Shown: piece after piece, positions 53,965 through 63,201 of the stretch
Numbering within the stretch: position 1 is the stretch's first letter
How the letters are laid out: the number at the start of each line of letters is the position of its first letter
Source: Candidatus Gastranaerophilales bacterium
GTDB taxonomy: Bacteria > Cyanobacteriota > Vampirovibrionia > Gastranaerophilales > Gastranaerophilaceae
Reading direction: 5' to 3'
DNA: 64,000 bases
Assembly: GCA_944323285.1 (NCBI GenBank)
Contig: CALURV010000015.1
Location: 1 to 64,000, forward strand
Notes under the pieces: generated by a model
Database searches by the model: none
What the model saw: only the letters and a program-made list of their open reading frames with translations
What the model was told of the DNA's origin: nothing
Made by a program: the position numbers and the translations under genes

Positions 53965-55482
53965 CTACTTTCTTTTATATATTTTTATATTATTTATTTC
54001 TTGTTCTAAAGAATAATTATTATTAATCATCTCACAAAAATTCTTAGCATAGTCGCAGAAAAAATTACTTCCGTATTCAATTGTAGTTAATGGCATAATA
54101 ACAAAATAATCGGCAGGATATTTTTCATAATGATTTAATACTTTATTTTCACCAAAGGTATCGGTGTAATATAAAGGTACTAAATTATGGAGAATATTAT
54201 CAGATTTCCTATCTGTAATAAAATTTATAAATGCTCCTTCAGGGAGAATTACAACTTTATCATCTTCATTAGAATTTTGAATAATGTAATCAGAAACGGT
54301 TTTTATAGGTTCTCCGTCTTTTCTGAATGTATAAATATTACCTTTTGGGGTTTCCAGTAAGTAATTTTTATATTGAAGAGAATCAAAATCGTTGTAAGCG
54401 TAAAATAATATTAATGCACTGAGGAAAATATATTTTAAGTTTGTTATATTATCAAAATTTTCACATAATATTAATGAAGTTAAAAGACATAAAGGGAATA
54501 AAAATGCTCCCATATGTTCGATATTTAAGAATAATATAAATTTGATACTTGCAAGAATAGATGCAATACAAAATATAATAAGAGCAGTATTATTTTTGAT
54601 TTTTTTTAAAAATACCAGAAATAGAATAATATTTATTATTGGAAGAAAACCAAAAATGGCAGAAAATGGGTTTCTTAGAATTAAAAGTATATATTTATAA
54701 GGTTCAAAAAAGTTTCCGAAATTAGAATAAAAAAGCCTCATATTATCAGATTTTGCCATAATTGTCATTAATTCAAAAGCTTCTTTTAACTTTTCTATTG
54801 TCAGACCTTGAAAAAAAAGAATTCCAAAAGACAAAAACGGCATAATAAAAAAGCATATAATTGATTTTATTTTTGTTTTTAAATCAATTGGTTTTAAGAA
54901 AAATAGAACGTATATTAATAAAAATGGATAAAGTATAAATTCATATTTATTTATTATACTTAAGCCTGCAAAAAAGCAAGATAAATAAATATATTGATAA
55001 GAATCGTTTTTTAAATATTTTATGAAAAACAGTAAAGATAATAAGAAAGAAGATAGAGCATAAATTAATCCGTAAGAATAGGTAATATTTGAATTGTATA
55101 AAAAAGTTGTATAAACAAGTGAAAAAACGGTGAAAATACTGATTAGAAAAGAGAAACTTTTTTTAAGGAATTCTCTCGCAATAAAATATAAAGAAACAAC
55201 AATAACGAAGGAATTAATAATTCCCATCCAGTATAGAGTATGTATTTTTTCTCCAAATATGTTAAATAAAAGCGCGTTAAGCTGATAAGCAAAAGGACCA
55301 TATATATTAAAAATATTTTGATAAAGAACAGCCCCATTTGCAACTTGTTGTGATAAATAAAATTCTCTTCCCGTATCAACAGCTAAAAGTCCTTGATGTA
55401 AAAAGAAAAATGGCAGACAAACTGCAAAAATAATAAATATTATAAATACAATAAATAAATCATTTTTAAAAATTTTTTGCAT
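53965..55482 (-). CDS. Membrane glycosyltransferase-like protein (GT-C/ArnT-PMT type)
   Basis: A polytopic membrane protein of about 505 residues with roughly a dozen hydrophobic segments. Near the N-terminus the loop LLAVDTGREFYLSQQVANGA, with Asp and Glu following the first membrane helix, is the catalytic-loop pattern of GT-C enzymes using polyprenyl-phosphate sugars. The C-terminal 110 residues are soluble (TFRKDGEPIKTVSDYIIQNS). The ATG at 55482 is preferred over the TTG at 55500, which would overlap mutS and has no better ribosome-binding site. Sugar and acceptor are unknown. It lies 10 bp after mutS and 3 bp before rimO. Confidence 0.8.
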   Translation of the reverse strand: MQKIFKNDLFIVFIIFIIFAVCLPFFFLHQGLLAVDTGREFYLSQQVANGAVLYQNIFNIYGPFAYQLNALLFNIFGEKIHTLYWMGIINSFVIVVSLYFIAREFLKKSFSFLISIFTVFSLVYTTFLYNSNITYSYGLIYALSSFLLSLLFFIKYLKNDSYQYIYLSCFFAGLSIINKYEFILYPFLLIYVLFFLKPIDLKTKIKSIICFFIMPFLSFGILFFQGLTIEKLKEAFELMTIMAKSDNMRLFYSNFGNFFEPYKYILLILRNPFSAIFGFLPIINIILFLVFLKKIKNNTALIIFCIASILASIKFILFLNIEHMGAFLFPLCLLTSLILCENFDNITNLKYIFLSALILFYAYNDFDSLQYKNYLLETPKGNIYTFRKDGEPIKTVSDYIIQNSNEDDKVVILPEGAFINFITDRKSDNILHNLVPLYYTDTFGENKVLNHYEKYPADYFVIMPLTTIEYGSNFFCDYAKNFCEMINNNYSLEQEINNIKIYKRK

Positions 55483-55492
55483 AATAAACTTT

Positions 55493-58066
55493 CTAATCAA
55501 AAGTAAGAGTTAATTGAGGAATATCAGAGTTATTATTTTTGCTTTTCTTTGAAGATAAATCTTTAGAAAAATCTTTTTGAAGTTTATTCATAAGAGTTTG
55601 AGCTTTAGAAATAACGCAATCAGGCAAACCTGCCATTTTAGCGACTTGAATACCGTAGCTTTTGCTGGCAGAGCCTTCAACGACTTTTCTTAAAAATCTT
55701 ATTTCACCATTTTCTTCAGCTAATGTTATTCTGTAATTTTTAATTTGTTCAATAGATTTAGGCATAACATTTAATTCATGATAATGAGTTGCAAAAATGG
55801 TTCTGGCTTTAATTTTAGTGGCAATATATTCAGCAACAGACCAAGCAATAGCAACACCGTCATAAGTAGATGTGCCTCTGCCTATTTCATCAAGCAGAAT
55901 TAAACTTTTCTCGGTTGCACTATTAAGAATATAAGCAGTTTCATTCATTTCAACCATAAAGGTAGATTGTCCCAATGATAAATCATCAACTGCGCCTACT
56001 CTTGTAAATATTTTATCTACAACACCAATTCTTGCGTAACTTGCAGGAACGAAAGAACCGATTTGAGCAAGAAGAACAATTAGGGCATTTTGTCTCATAT
56101 AAGTTGATTTACCGGCCATATTTGGACCTGTTAATATCATAAATTGGGTATCTTCATAATTATGGATATCTGCAATAAGTTTTAAATCATTAGGAACATA
56201 TTCACCCATAGGCAGAATCTTTTCAACTACAGGATGTCTTCCGTCTTTAATATAAATTTCATTAGAATCATCAATTTCAGGTTTAATATAATTAGATTCT
56301 ATAGCAACATTCGCAAATGATAAAAGAACATCTGTTTTTGCAAGGAAATGAGCTGTTTCTTTTAATAAATCAACATAATTTTTTGAATATTCAACTAAAT
56401 CATTAAATATTTTTTGTTCAAGTTCAATAGATTTGAATTGAGCAGAAAAAACATCACTTTCATGTTTTTTTAATTCTTCAGTCATATATCTTTCAACATT
56501 AGTAAGAGTTTGTTTTCTGATATAATGCATTGGCACCTGAGAAAGATTTGACTTAGTAACTTCAATAAAGAAACCGAAATTTTTATTAAAAGTTACTCTT
56601 AAATTTTTAATTCCTGTTTTTTGTTTTTCCTGTTCTTCGAAATTTTTAAGCCATTCTTGTCCGCCTGAAATAAGATTTTTGAAATAATCTAAATCAGAAT
56701 TAACATTTTCTCTTATAACACCGCCATCTTTAACAATAACAGGAGGATCATCAGTTATTGTTCTGTTAATTATTGAAGCAAATTCAGTTAATTCATCAGT
56801 TTTATCCGTAAAATTTTTCAAATAATCACTTGAAAAATTACTAAAAATACTTTTAAAATTCGGAATTAAAGAAAGAGACTCTTTAAGTGCAATGAAATCT
56901 CTTGGATTAATGCCGCCGTTGCTTATTTTAACCGCAAGACGTTCAACATCACAAATTTTTGATAAAAGATTAACAAGATTTACTCTGGCCGAAGGGTTAT
57001 TGATTAATTCTTCAACAGAAGTTTGTCTTTTTTTAATCTCATTAATGTTTTTAACCGGCTGAGTAATCCAATTTTTTAAAAGCCTTGAACCCATAGGAGT
57101 TTTAACTTTATCTACAGCCCAATATAAGCTGCCATATTTTTGTTTGTCTCTTGAGGTTTGAATTAATTCCAAGTTTCTTCTTGTATTAGCATCAATAGAA
57201 ACAAATTCAGTTAAAGAATAAGGCGAAATTATATCAAATTTAGGAAGAACTCCTTTTTGAGTTTCAATAAGATAACTAATAATAGCCCCTGCCGCAAGAA
57301 ATGCAGGTTTATATTCACTAAAGCCGAATGCTTCAAGAGAAACGACATTAAATACAGTTTTTAAATTAGATATAGTTTGTTCTTCATCAAAAGAAGATGA
57401 TGATACTTTTGTGCAAGGATATAGTGAAGTTATTTCATCGGGCAGGTCAATTTTTTCATCAGGAACTATTTGAAATGGCAATAATTTTTGTTTTTTAACA
57501 GGTCCAAGTATTTCAGCAGGTTTAATTCTTGCAAGTTCAGATAAAATATCTTCTAAAGAGCCTTTTGTAACTTTGAATTCTCCTGTAGAAATATCAGAAT
57601 ACGCTAAACCAAAAATGTTATTAACATTAATAATAGCAGCAAGATAATTGTTGCCTGTAGGTTCAAGCAGATTAAGTTCGGTAATAGTGCCTGCTGTAAT
57701 TGTTTTAACAATATCTCTTTTAACTAATCCCTTAGCATCTTTAGGGTCTTCTAATTGTTCACAAACAGCTATTTTAAAGTTTTTTTCAATAAGTTTAGGA
57801 ATGTATGTATGAAGTGATTTAACAGGGATGCCAGCCATAGGCACTCTGCCAAGTTTTCCTCCGTCTTTATGTGTTAGAGTTAGCCCTAGTTCTTTTGAGA
57901 ATAAAATTGCATCTTCAAAGAAACCCTCATAAAAATCTCCCATTCTATATAAAAGTACAATCTCCTGATATTGTTTTTTTATTTCAAGAAATTGCTTGAA
58001 CATAGGAGTAGCAAGTTCTATATCTACATCACAACTATTTGCGTTCTTGATTTCTTCATTTATCAT
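55493..58066 (-). CDS. mutS: DNA mismatch repair protein MutS
   Basis: Mismatch sensor ATPase. The 857-residue product has TPMFKQFLEIKKQY, the mismatch-binding FYE motif in MGDFYEGF (F45-Y46-E47), TGPNMAGKST as Walker A (about 643-652), DEIGRGTSTYDG, and ATHYHEL. The ATG at 58066 is preferred; the frame continues upstream to a TTG at 58105 that would add 13 residues not typical of MutS. The length is close to that of standard MutS, and no mutL is in the window. It is followed by the GT-C and rimO genes. Confidence 0.97.
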   Translation of the reverse strand: MINEEIKNANSCDVDIELATPMFKQFLEIKKQYQEIVLLYRMGDFYEGFFEDAILFSKELGLTLTHKDGGKLGRVPMAGIPVKSLHTYIPKLIEKNFKIAVCEQLEDPKDAKGLVKRDIVKTITAGTITELNLLEPTGNNYLAAIINVNNIFGLAYSDISTGEFKVTKGSLEDILSELARIKPAEILGPVKKQKLLPFQIVPDEKIDLPDEITSLYPCTKVSSSSFDEEQTISNLKTVFNVVSLEAFGFSEYKPAFLAAGAIISYLIETQKGVLPKFDIISPYSLTEFVSIDANTRRNLELIQTSRDKQKYGSLYWAVDKVKTPMGSRLLKNWITQPVKNINEIKKRQTSVEELINNPSARVNLVNLLSKICDVERLAVKISNGGINPRDFIALKESLSLIPNFKSIFSNFSSDYLKNFTDKTDELTEFASIINRTITDDPPVIVKDGGVIRENVNSDLDYFKNLISGGQEWLKNFEEQEKQKTGIKNLRVTFNKNFGFFIEVTKSNLSQVPMHYIRKQTLTNVERYMTEELKKHESDVFSAQFKSIELEQKIFNDLVEYSKNYVDLLKETAHFLAKTDVLLSFANVAIESNYIKPEIDDSNEIYIKDGRHPVVEKILPMGEYVPNDLKLIADIHNYEDTQFMILTGPNMAGKSTYMRQNALIVLLAQIGSFVPASYARIGVVDKIFTRVGAVDDLSLGQSTFMVEMNETAYILNSATEKSLILLDEIGRGTSTYDGVAIAWSVAEYIATKIKARTIFATHYHELNVMPKSIEQIKNYRITLAEENGEIRFLRKVVEGSASKSYGIQVAKMAGLPDCVISKAQTLMNKLQKDFSKDLSSKKSKNNNSDIPQLTLTFD

Positions 58067-58135
58067 AGCTATACTTAATGTAATATAAATTTTGCTATAT
58101 TTCAATTAAAAAAACATATATATAAAGGAGTTTTA

Positions 58136-58744
58136 ATGAAAGGTTGTTTAAGTTTAATTATTAAAACAATAATTGCAGTTTTAGTCTTTTTTGGTTTAGT
58201 TCATTTAGGCGTTATTGATTATATAAGAGAAAAGATGGAACAAAGAACAACTGTATCACAAGAACAAATGGTTGATAAAACCAAGGATGTTATTGATTTA
58301 TCTCAAATTGATGATGAGTATAGCATTGATAAGAATTTAAAAATTTTAAAAAATAGAATGATAGTTGCAGAACATAATGCAACAGGTCAAAAAATGATAA
58401 TAATAGAACCAAAAAATGAAGATATACTTACAAAAGAAGATATAAAAAATGAGGATTTACAAAAAAAATTAGAAGATGCAGTTAAAAAATATAAGTATCA
58501 ATTAGTAAAATTTGACAAAATAGAAGTGATAAAACAAGGTGAATTTGAAGGTATGGAACAAAAAATTCCATACGCAAAAGTTAATATTGAAATTTCAAAT
58601 CTTCCTGTGAAAGATATGGAAGGTATCGTGGGTGTTGCAGAATTAGAAAACGGTAAAAATCTTATAATAATTTCTGTAAATGAAAAAAGTAAGTATTCTC
58701 AAATAATAACAGAGGCATTTTATAAGAAAGTAAAAAATGTATAA
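58136..58744 (+). CDS. Unknown membrane-anchored protein
   Basis: 202 residues with an N-terminal membrane helix (residues about 7-25, LIIKTIIAVLVFFGLVHLG) and a soluble charged domain rich in Lys/Glu (YSIDKNLKILKNRMIVAEH, MIIIEPKNEDILTKED). No family recognised. A strong AAAGGAG site precedes the ATG. Its end overlaps the ribD start by 8 bp, so it is translationally coupled to riboflavin synthesis; a functional connection is not evident. It is divergent from mutS. Confidence 0.7.
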   Translation: MKGCLSLIIKTIIAVLVFFGLVHLGVIDYIREKMEQRTTVSQEQMVDKTKDVIDLSQIDDEYSIDKNLKILKNRMIVAEHNATGQKMIIIEPKNEDILTKEDIKNEDLQKKLEDAVKKYKYQLVKFDKIEVIKQGEFEGMEQKIPYAKVNIEISNLPVKDMEGIVGVAELENGKNLIIISVNEKSKYSQIITEAFYKKVKNV

Positions 58745-59840
58745 TCAATATAAAAAATTGATGCGAAGATGTATAAAACTTGCAAAAAAAGGAGAAGGAA
58801 GAGTCTCGCCTAATCCCTTGGTAGGTGCTGTAATTTTTGATGATGATTTTAATATTATTTCTGAAGGTTATCATGAAAAATACGGTGAAAATCACGCTGA
58901 GCGCAATGCAATATTAAAAACAAATGTTGATTTAAGGGGAAAATCAATAATAGTGAATTTAGAACCATGTTCACATTATGGAAAAACTCCGCCTTGTGCT
59001 GATTTAATAATAGAAAAAGGGATAAAAAGAGTAGTAGCAGGCATGCTTGACCCAAATCCGATAGTAAGCGGAAATGGTATTAAAAAACTAAAGGAAGCAG
59101 GTATTGATGTTATTGTAGGTATACTTGAAGATGAATGCAAAGAGCTTAATAAATTCTTTTTAAAAGATTTTATAGAAAAAAAATCATATGTAACAATAAA
59201 AACAGCAACAACACTTGATGGGAAAATAGCAACAAAAACAGGTTCATCTAAGTGGATAACAGATGAAACATCGAGATTGGAGGTTCAAAAGCTAAGAAAC
59301 AAATATGATGCTATTTTAACATCATCAAAAACAGTAATAAAAGATAATCCTTCTTTAACATGCAGACTAAAAAATGGAAGAAATCCTGTTCGAATAATAC
59401 TAGATACAAATCTAACAACACCTGTTGATAGCAAGGTATATATAGATAATGCTAAAATAATTGTTGTAACAGGCGAAAAAACTCCTGATAAAAAAATAAA
59501 AGAATACCCTAATCATATAAAATTTATAAAATGCAAGTTAAAAAATGGCTATATAGATTTAAAAATGGCGGTTGAACTAATTTATAAAGAAGGAATAAAA
59601 AGTATATTAATTGAAGCAGGTTCAATGTTGAATAAATCTTTTTTAGAAGAAGAATTAGCTGATAACTTGATTCAATTCATAGCTCCAAAAATTCTGGGAG
59701 ATAGAAGTAGTATAAATTTTGTTGAAGGTTTTGAAAGATTTAAGATATCAGAATGTAACAATTTAAATATAACATCGACGAAAAGGCTAAAAAACGATAT
59801 AATGTTAATAGGTGATTTTTCAAAAAATAGAATAATTTAA
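58737..59840 (+). CDS. ribD: Riboflavin biosynthesis bifunctional deaminase/reductase
   Basis: Deaminates and then reduces the pyrimidine intermediate of riboflavin synthesis. The N-terminal deaminase domain has the zinc site H53-A-E55 (NHAERNAIL) and PCSHYGKTPPC (C78, C87). The C-terminal reductase (about 150-367) contains TTLDGKIATKTGSSKWITD and IEAGSMLNKSF. The 367-residue length is standard. No other rib gene is in the window, so the pathway is split. Confidence 0.95.
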   Translation: MYNQYKKLMRRCIKLAKKGEGRVSPNPLVGAVIFDDDFNIISEGYHEKYGENHAERNAILKTNVDLRGKSIIVNLEPCSHYGKTPPCADLIIEKGIKRVVAGMLDPNPIVSGNGIKKLKEAGIDVIVGILEDECKELNKFFLKDFIEKKSYVTIKTATTLDGKIATKTGSSKWITDETSRLEVQKLRNKYDAILTSSKTVIKDNPSLTCRLKNGRNPVRIILDTNLTTPVDSKVYIDNAKIIVVTGEKTPDKKIKEYPNHIKFIKCKLKNGYIDLKMAVELIYKEGIKSILIEAGSMLNKSFLEEELADNLIQFIAPKILGDRSSINFVEGFERFKISECNNLNITSTKRLKNDIMLIGDFSKNRII

Positions 59841-59892
59841 CATCGGCATGTAAAAATCATTAATAAATATGCAGTTCTCAAAAAGGAGGTTT

Positions 59893-60213
59893 ATGATTCA
59901 ACCTGTTTCACAAATGAGTTCTTTTGTTAGTTTTAAGAAGACAAATAATCAGAAAAAACAAGATAAAAAAAATAATTCTACAATAAAAAAATACTCTGAT
60001 AGTTTTATAAAACATTCAACAGAATCTGCTCCAATGCTTTTAGGGTTAACTGCAATATGGTCATTATTAGATAGTTCCGGTAGAAATATTCCTGTAAAGA
60101 AATCTATAATGAATAATTTAACAGGATTTTTTCTTCCAGTACTCGTTTTCTCATCAGCGATACTTTCAATAATTGAAAATAGACCAACAAATAAAAATAA
60201 AAATAAAAATTAA
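59893..60213 (+). CDS. Small two-span membrane protein, unknown
   Basis: 106 residues from the ATG at 59893, which follows AAAAGGAGGT; an upstream ATG at 59869 would add eight residues without a site. It begins MIQPVSQMSSFVSFKKTNNQ (aromatic/basic motif as in other unknown proteins), then a Lys-rich stretch, and two hydrophobic helices (APMLLGLTAIWSLL and GFFLPVLVFSSAILSII), ending in an Asn/Lys tail. No family is recognised. It lies between ribD and the diguanylate cyclase. Confidence 0.7.
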   Translation: MIQPVSQMSSFVSFKKTNNQKKQDKKNNSTIKKYSDSFIKHSTESAPMLLGLTAIWSLLDSSGRNIPVKKSIMNNLTGFFLPVLVFSSAILSIIENRPTNKNKNKN

Positions 60214-60244
60214 ATAAAAAAAATTTTTATAATATAATGACAAT

Positions 60245-61846
60245 ATGACACAAGATTTAGCAGAACAAATATATAATTTACAAAGAAATGTATTAGAGCT
60301 TCATAATCTATTTGATTTAAATATGGTAGCAAATCAATCACGTTCTATAGAAGATTTACTATCAAAAGTATCTTTTCTAATAAAGTCATCATTAAATTTG
60401 AGTAATATAAGGTTTTTTGTAAATAATAACGGAATTTTTCAAACAAAAAATATTGTAAGTGGAAGTGATTTAGATTTTGAATTTAATGCTGATAATGCAC
60501 CATTTTTACAAAGCCAAAGTGAAGAATTAATAAAAATTACAAATCAAGACGGCAGTTATATATATAAATCATTTTGGAATACATATAAGTTGCAAGAACT
60601 TCAAAGTGAATATATAAAGATATTTTATAATGAGGATAATCCATTTTGTGTTGCATTTATAGGCAAGAAAGAAGACAATACAGAATTTATTGAAGAAGAT
60701 TTGAAATATCTTAATCAGATTTTTAACTGTATAGATCCAATTTTAAGAAAGTTCATAAAAAATAAAGAACAAGAAGCAAAGATAATGGATTTAAATAAAA
60801 CGCTTCATAACTTGTCTATTTTATATAATATTTCACAAGCAGTAAACTTTATAGATGATTTAAAAAGATTAATAAGTGTCATCTTAGATAAAGCAATAGA
60901 TACTGTAAATGCGGAAAAAGGGTCATTAATGTTATATGATCAATCAGATAATACTCTGCAGGTTAAAGTAGTATATGGATTAAAAGATAAAAAGCATGAA
61001 GACGATATAAATAATGGGCTTGTAGAATGTCAAAAAATAAAGCCAGATGTAGGTATAGCAGGAAAAGTATATACCGAGAAGCGTTCAATTATAACAAATT
61101 TAGGAGGAAGAGATCCCAGATTCAATCAATTTGACAGTGATAATAATGTTTCTTCATTAATATGTGTACCATTAATAGCAAAAGGTGAATGTATTGGTAT
61201 TATAAATATAACCAATAAGAAAAACGGGAAATTATTTAATAAAAAAGATTTAGAATTTATAGAAGCTTTAGCAAACCAAGCAGCAATAGCAGTAGATAAT
61301 GCTCAATTATATGAACTTGCAACAAAAGACGGTTTAACAAAATTATACATACACAGACATTTTTATTTCTTGTTAGAATCTGAAATAAAAAGAGTTCAAA
61401 GATATCATCATGTATTATCTCTAATAATGCTAGATATAGATGACTTTAAGAAAGTAAATGATACATATGGGCACTTAGTTGGAGATATGGTGTTAAAAGA
61501 GATAGCAACAACTATACAAAAGACAATCAGGCATGTAGATATACCTGCAAGATATGGCGGAGAAGAATTTACAATAATACTTCCTGAAACAGCAGCAATA
61601 AATGCTGTTACAATAGCAGAAAGATTAAGACAAAAAATAGGGGAGATTGCAGTACGAGTTGATGAAAATACTATAATAAGACCAACTGTAAGTATAGGAA
61701 TAGCCGAGTATCCAAATGCAGCCGATAATATAAAAGATTTAATTGATTATGCAGATAAAGCATTATATATGTCAAAAGAAAATGGTAAAAACTGTATACA
61801 TTTATATTTTGATGAACAATATACAAGATATAATAATATAAATTAG
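60245..61846 (+). CDS. GAF-domain diguanylate cyclase
   Basis: Predicted c-di-GMP synthase of 533 residues: a degenerate N-terminal GAF-like region (about 20-165), a linker coil, a clear GAF domain (about 195-345, VNAEKGSLMLYDQSDNTLQV, SLICVPLIAKGECIGIINIT) and a C-terminal GGDEF domain (about 365-525). The active site is GGEEF (about 438-442) with the conserved RYGGEEF, and an inhibitory I-site R-x-x-D lies five residues upstream (RHVD). Cytoplasmic; the GAF ligand is unknown. It has no EAL domain. The gene is preceded by an AT-rich 30-bp gap and followed by repeat copy 4. Confidence 0.94.
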   Translation: MTQDLAEQIYNLQRNVLELHNLFDLNMVANQSRSIEDLLSKVSFLIKSSLNLSNIRFFVNNNGIFQTKNIVSGSDLDFEFNADNAPFLQSQSEELIKITNQDGSYIYKSFWNTYKLQELQSEYIKIFYNEDNPFCVAFIGKKEDNTEFIEEDLKYLNQIFNCIDPILRKFIKNKEQEAKIMDLNKTLHNLSILYNISQAVNFIDDLKRLISVILDKAIDTVNAEKGSLMLYDQSDNTLQVKVVYGLKDKKHEDDINNGLVECQKIKPDVGIAGKVYTEKRSIITNLGGRDPRFNQFDSDNNVSSLICVPLIAKGECIGIINITNKKNGKLFNKKDLEFIEALANQAAIAVDNAQLYELATKDGLTKLYIHRHFYFLLESEIKRVQRYHHVLSLIMLDIDDFKKVNDTYGHLVGDMVLKEIATTIQKTIRHVDIPARYGGEEFTIILPETAAINAVTIAERLRQKIGEIAVRVDENTIIRPTVSIGIAEYPNAADNIKDLIDYADKALYMSKENGKNCIHLYFDEQYTRYNNIN

Positions 61847-61865
61847 CTTTATAAGTAAAAGATAA

Positions 61866-61988
61866 TGTCGGAGAAAAAATTCATAATAAGTTGAAAGTGT
61901 GAGTGAATTTTTGTGAGAGACACCTTTAAAAGGTGCGGACTTTGTTAGTGCGGATGATTCAGTAACAAAGAGTGATACTAGATTAAAT
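61866..61988 (-). repeat. Interspersed repeat, copy 4 (short form, inverted)
   Basis: Reverse-strand version of the family, 123 bp, lacking the central part like copy 3. It has TCGGAGAAAAAATTCAT, GTGAGTGAATTTTT, CACCTTTAAAAGGTG (a small palindrome at the deletion joint) and ends ACTAGATTAAAT. It lies between the diguanylate cyclase and coaD. Confidence 0.88.
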
Positions 61989-62104
61989 TAAATAATAAAA
62001 TTGATTTGTAAAAAATCATAAACATTTATTGCATGTAAATAATCTTAATAACATAATTGCAATATAATTGAAATGTAAGTATAAGAAGTAAAAGGTAAAA
62101 AATA

Positions 62105-62587
62105 TTGAAGACGGCGATATATCCCGGGAGTTTTGATCCAATTACAAAAGGGCATTTGGACGTTCTTAAAAGGGCAGCAGATATATTTGATAAAGTAATA
62201 ATAGTAGTATCTGTAAATGTAAATAAAAAAAGTTTTTTACCTTTAGAAGACAGACTAATGCTTATAAGAGAGTCCTGTAAAGACCTAAATAATGTTGAAG
62301 TAGAAAGCTTTAACGGATTAACAATAGAATTTGCAAAAAAAAAGAAAGCAAATGTGTTAATAAGAGGGTTAAGGGCGGTATCGGATTTTGAATATGAGAT
62401 GCAGTTATCACAGGCAAATAGTGCGTTATGTTCAGATATATATACTGTATTTTTAATAACAAAACCGAAATATAATTTCATATCATCAGGTACAGTAAGA
62501 GAAATAGCCCAAATGAAAGGTGATATATCAAAATTTGTACCGGAACCGGTTGCAAAATATTTAGAAACAAAATATACGAAAGGTTAA
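62105..62587 (+). CDS. coaD: Phosphopantetheine adenylyltransferase
   Basis: Penultimate step of coenzyme A synthesis. The 160-residue product has YPGSFDPITKGHLDVLKRA with the T-x-G-H nucleotidyltransferase motif (14-17), RGLRAVSDFEYEMQLSQAN, and ISSGTVREIA. Length is standard. The start is a TTG at 62105, because no in-frame ATG lies upstream and AAAAGG lies about nine bases before. It is followed at 4 bp by a DivIVA-like gene, the same order known in some cyanobacteria. Confidence 0.95.
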   Translation: MKTAIYPGSFDPITKGHLDVLKRAADIFDKVIIVVSVNVNKKSFLPLEDRLMLIRESCKDLNNVEVESFNGLTIEFAKKKKANVLIRGLRAVSDFEYEMQLSQANSALCSDIYTVFLITKPKYNFISSGTVREIAQMKGDISKFVPEPVAKYLETKYTKG

Positions 62588-62591
62588 AGTT

Positions 62592-63161
62592 ATGACAGAA
62601 CTAAGAGTAAGTCATTTAATAGATGAAGCAGATGAAATGCTAGATAATAAGTTCCATATAGGAAGTTATTGTTTATTTATGAATACAGATGATATACAGG
62701 ATATATTAAGTAAGATAAGGGCAATATTACCTGAAGAAATAAAAACAGCCGAGATGATATTAAAAAGAAGAGATGATATATATATGGAAGCTCAAAGCAG
62801 AGCAGACAGAATAATAAGTGAAGCTCAAACTACGGCAGCAAATATATTGAGTGAGTCTGAATTAATAAGAGCAGTAAGAGAAAAAGCAGCAAAAATACAA
62901 GAACAAGTAAAAGAGAGCTGCGAAGAAATGAAGAATAAAGCAACAGAAGAAGCTGAAAATATAAGAAGAACAGCAATAAAAGAAGCTATGGAGACAAAAG
63001 AAGGAGCTCAAGCTTATGCAGAAGAAGTTCTTAATAATTTAGACAGAAATATAGAAGAAATCCATAGAATAGTAAAGAATGGACAAGATTATTTAACTTC
63101 ACAAAAAGGCAGAAGAAGAGAAACAGTAAACCGAGAAGCAGCCAAAGTTTATGCTGAATAA
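62592..63161 (+). CDS. Coiled-coil DivIVA-like protein
   Basis: 189 residues. The N-terminus LRVSHLIDEADEMLDNKFHI is followed by a short globular part, then a long Ala/Glu/Lys-rich coiled coil (AQSRADRIISEAQTTAANIL, EEAENIRRTAIKEAMETKEG) that resembles the DivIVA/ATP-synthase-b class. In cyanobacteria a DivIVA-like division protein (Cdv3) is encoded next to coaD, so a division or envelope scaffold role is plausible but not shown. It precedes dnaB by about 40 bp in the same direction. Confidence 0.68.
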   Translation: MTELRVSHLIDEADEMLDNKFHIGSYCLFMNTDDIQDILSKIRAILPEEIKTAEMILKRRDDIYMEAQSRADRIISEAQTTAANILSESELIRAVREKAAKIQEQVKESCEEMKNKATEEAENIRRTAIKEAMETKEGAQAYAEEVLNNLDRNIEEIHRIVKNGQDYLTSQKGRRRETVNREAAKVYAE

Positions 63162-63201
63162 GAAATAAAGGGAATGGTTAAATAAAAATAATGGAGGAAA
63201 C

